From assembly GCA_964035575.1 (NCBI GenBank), contig OZ037876.1:682001-746000 (forward strand): a DNA stretch of 64,000 nucleotides, in the 5' to 3' direction. Positions 61,463-64,000 of this stretch are shown here, one piece after another. The notes under the pieces were generated by a model. That model saw only the letters and a list, made by a program, of their open reading frames with translations. It searched no databases and was not told the origin of the DNA. Position numbers and translations under genes: made by a program. Origin of the DNA: Rhynchopus sp. YZ270_cl-10 (taxonomy: Eukaryota; Euglenozoa; Diplonemea; Diplonemida; Diplonemidae). Positions within the stretch are counted from its first letter, which is position 1. Every line of letters begins with the position of its first letter.

Positions 61463-63814
61463 TCAATTGAACATAATCCTCGGTGAGTCCATTGCGTGTA
61501 GTGAACCCTCATCTTCGTCCTCCTCATCCTCTTCCTCATCTTCCTCTTCCTCGGTGTTTGCCTCTCTTATTGCTTCGTTGTATTGCACACCTATGTCACG
61601 CATTTGCGACTTCTGCATTTTTCGCATCCCCACCCCAGGAAGATAATCAAGGTGGGAGTGGTCAACTCCACTCGGAGAGGAGGAAGCTGCAGAACCGAAC
61701 CCTGGCGCGGTGCGTGGGATCATCCCAAGCATGACGGTGCTTGCGTGGCGCACCTCGTTTCTGTAGAATGAAGGCTTCTTTGAGAAATCTCCAAAGGTGG
61801 GCTGTGTGGTGCTCAGAGGGCTGCAAGGTACATCCGTCCCTTTTCGTGCCATATTCGCGCACACACTGCGGAGCTTACCACTCAGGTGGTCGTACACATA
61901 TACCTGACATAGCAACAGGTTGAAGAAGTCTTCGTTGAAGAGTTCCTCCGACCGCAGCGCTTCTGATAGCTCCTCTTGCTCGTAGAGGCCGACTCTGCTG
62001 AGTATGAGAGAGACTTTGGATTGCCGTTGGTGTGCTGGCATTGCGATGATTTCGGGGACGGAAAGTTCTTGTGCGAGCCTGCATGCTGCTGTGATGGGGA
62101 CAATGCTGTGGAGCAGCAGCAGCAACGCCTTGCAGTCCCGGTGGTGGTGTTCAAATGCCGTGAACAGACAGGAAACGTCGAGGGCAGTGATCGGGACGAC
62201 AGTGGAGACACGGAGGTTCGCCCAGGTGAGGAGCACCTCACGGCGGTTAACGTAGCCCCCTCCTTTGTGAAGCGCGCCGTCTTCCTCTGCGGCAGAAATG
62301 CCACGTATACCTGTTGCAATGTAGTACGATCGTGATGTAGGGAATTTGATTGATTTAAGATCCCTACAGAGCCGTGCGCAGGTGGTCACATAAGGGTAAG
62401 ACACGAGGCAGCTGATCTCGTGGATAGCTGCTAGGTCATCCTTTTTGTGTCGTTTCGTCTCAACCTCCTCCAAAGCCCCTAAGGTCTGTAGGTCCGACTC
62501 ACGCTCGCGTCTCTCAGATTGAATCGAGTCAACAACGAACTGCTGTTCCTCTTCAGTGAAGTGGCGGAACTCTATGACACCGTGTTTGATGAAAGAGTCG
62601 CCGTCGCGTAGCTTCTTGCTGAGATCAATGATGGAAGGGCTGGTTTCGAAGAACCGCACCTTTTCTGACAGCGTTTTTTTTAAATCCTGCAAACGATCCA
62701 CCGTGGTTTTCAAATCACGCACCTCATCGGTGAGACGGTTGTTCAAGGCAATGCTTTTGAAAAGGTTTTCACGGAACATTTCGTCCTTTTGCTTTGCATA
62801 GTTTCGGTTGTTCTGCGCGACCTGCGTGCGCCACTCTGTGAAGCAGTACCGAACCGCCTCCTTTCCCCGCGACTGTGATATTCGCTGCACAGTCTCCTGC
62901 CGCACACCCCGCATCTTCCCAGCATATGTCTTCCAGCTCTTAAATATCAGCATTGTCAGTGTCCTTCCTCTGATGCACCCATTCATCTTCTTTGCCAAAT
63001 AATTCTGCATGCAAGACATCTGCGAGGCCGACTCCACCTTAGGCTCTAACATATCAGCCATATCCTCCACCCGACTGCGGTACGTCATCCTCTCAGAAAG
63101 ATATTTCGAAACACCACGCCCTTCAAGACGTTCCAGCGCATCTTCATCCTTTCGCGACCAATCCAAAAAGAGATGTTCTAATATATCCTTATACGCCATA
63201 TGCAACGCATGCCCACGATAGTCCGCTGTATCCGTCTCCTGCACGAGACGGTGAAGAACTGCAACAGCAGTGACAATCTGGGGTGCGGTTCGAGCTACCC
63301 CACCACCACCAAAGAGGGAGAGCGCCCCGTTATTATGATCGTCATACTTCTCTGCAGCAACGGAGACCTGCAGGTTGTGTACCGAAGCTGCAAGGGGACT
63401 GCCCAGTTTGTGGGTGTTTTTGGGGCCGAGGTCTGCAGAGTGTGCGTAGTGGTTTAACAGACGCGCGCCGTCCCCATAGTTGCATTGTCTTGCAGAGGCA
63501 GCGGAACGGCAACGTGGTATCCGAGGCCGTCGTTTGCATGATATTGTGTTCAACCCTTTCCGTTCCATTACCGGCCCCAAAGGTCGCTCCTGATGCACTG
63601 AAGCCTCCTCCGGGGCCAAACATAAGCTAGGCACAGCGCTCCCGACGCATTTCACATTGGTATGCCGTGAATGGTAGTCTGCGACGACGGGTTGACTCTG
63701 CCCGCGGGTGGTGTCATGCTTGCACAACGCAAACACAACACCCCCAGTGCTATAGTCATGCTGCCACTTCCCCTGAGGATATGGCTTGACAAACAACAAA
63801 TTGTTCTGACTCAT
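61463..63814 (-). CDS. Sfi1-like coiled-coil protein, possible basal-body component
   Basis: Single exon, 783 residues. About 200-330 has three spaced Trp motifs of the Sfi1/centrin-binding kind: ILEHLFLDWSRKD, LIFKSWKTYAGK and VRYCFTEWRTQVAQ. Coiled coil follows (LTDEVRDLKTTVDRLQDLKK). A later region (EVLLTWANLRVS to SVPEIIAM, about 530-600) has the hydrophobic spacing of a calponin-homology domain; this is a weak call. The C-terminus is a Glu/Asp run (EEEEDEEEDEEDEDEG). Sfi1-like repeats bind centrin at centrosomes or basal bodies, so a flagellar-base role is likely by inference. Start ATG 63814 is preceded by AACACA, a plain context. Confidence 0.6.
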   Translation of the reverse strand: MSQNNLLFVKPYPQGKWQHDYSTGGVVFALCKHDTTRGQSQPVVADYHSRHTNVKCVGSAVPSLCLAPEEASVHQERPLGPVMERKGLNTISCKRRPRIPRCRSAASARQCNYGDGARLLNHYAHSADLGPKNTHKLGSPLAASVHNLQVSVAAEKYDDHNNGALSLFGGGGVARTAPQIVTAVAVLHRLVQETDTADYRGHALHMAYKDILEHLFLDWSRKDEDALERLEGRGVSKYLSERMTYRSRVEDMADMLEPKVESASQMSCMQNYLAKKMNGCIRGRTLTMLIFKSWKTYAGKMRGVRQETVQRISQSRGKEAVRYCFTEWRTQVAQNNRNYAKQKDEMFRENLFKSIALNNRLTDEVRDLKTTVDRLQDLKKTLSEKVRFFETSPSIIDLSKKLRDGDSFIKHGVIEFRHFTEEEQQFVVDSIQSERRERESDLQTLGALEEVETKRHKKDDLAAIHEISCLVSYPYVTTCARLCRDLKSIKFPTSRSYYIATGIRGISAAEEDGALHKGGGYVNRREVLLTWANLRVSTVVPITALDVSCLFTAFEHHHRDCKALLLLLHSIVPITAACRLAQELSVPEIIAMPAHQRQSKVSLILSRVGLYEQEELSEALRSEELFNEDFFNLLLCQVYVYDHLSGKLRSVCANMARKGTDVPCSPLSTTQPTFGDFSKKPSFYRNEVRHASTVMLGMIPRTAPGFGSAASSSPSGVDHSHLDYLPGVGMRKMQKSQMRDIGVQYNEAIREANTEEEEDEEEDEEDEDEGSLHAMDSPRIMFN

Positions 63815-64000
63815 TGTGTTTCATTTCTCTATCTAAAAGGGTGGTAATAAATATAGGAGAGAGTGTTAAAAGGGAGGTGATGGGGGGGGGGGGGGGGGAA
63901 AGGGGTCGTTCTTTTGTGTTAGGGAGTTGTGCAAAGAAAAAAAAAATGGCAAAATAGAGAAAAAAGCGTTCCAAAAAAAAAAGGGGGGTCGCTTACTTAG

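Noticed and set aside
62298-62330. Mini-intron in the Sfi1-like gene (GTATACGTGG to CCGCAG)
   Set aside because: It would be only 24 nt, well below the 44-nt minimum of the other introns, and the frame is open without it.
63885-63898. G run as telomeric repeat
   Set aside because: It is a simple homopolymer with no repeated telomere-like unit.

Overview
This is nuclear DNA of a eukaryotic protist. Genes are split by short GT-AG introns, encode kinesin, HECT ligase, importin-alpha, UFD1-like and calcyphosine-like proteins, and are separated by long AT-rich, homopolymer-rich spacers. I cannot place the organism by name. The calcyphosine-like and Sfi1-like proteins suggest a flagellate. No rRNA, confident tRNA, CRISPR, bacterial operon or LTR element was recognised.

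Layout. At 1-1303 is the 5' part of an EF-hand protein. From 1304 to 8115 there is no confident gene: it holds dispersed hairpin repeats, a 205-bp inverted-repeat element, a frame-switching ORF fragment, a five-unit 248-bp tandem array and a 1.35-kb inverted-repeat transposon. At 8116-15283 are two paralogous AGC kinases with PX and lipocalin-like domains, one also with a FYVE finger. At 15484-22677 are a UFD1-like protein, a kinesin and a membrane-anchored SGNH-type protein. From 22678 to 32486 there is a nearly gene-free spacer with at least two DNA-transposon relics. At 32487-41704 are a Q-rich protein and a membrane-anchored protein with three EEP (nuclease/phosphatase-fold) units. At 41971-51848 are three importin-alpha-related genes with four small inverted-repeat elements or repeats between them. 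At 51984-63814 are an NHL-propeller protein, a HECT ubiquitin ligase, a USP-like protein (the only confident plus-strand gene) and an Sfi1-like coiled-coil protein.

Thirteen of the fourteen confident genes are on the minus strand. I resolved 20 introns by reading-frame phase; 18 begin GTAT and 13 begin GTATG. Likely shared roles are nuclear import (three importin-alpha relatives), ubiquitin handling (UFD1-like, HECT, USP-like) and phosphoinositide-linked signalling (two PX kinases).

The most unusual material is: (1) the PX/FYVE-kinase-lipocalin fusion proteins, (2) the triple EEP protein whose middle unit has lost catalytic residues, (3) several families of short hairpin repeats, one with a conserved CTCTCGT loop on stems of varying sequence, all seen in one orientation, and (4) seven small terminal-inverted-repeat elements, each with readable target-site duplications.
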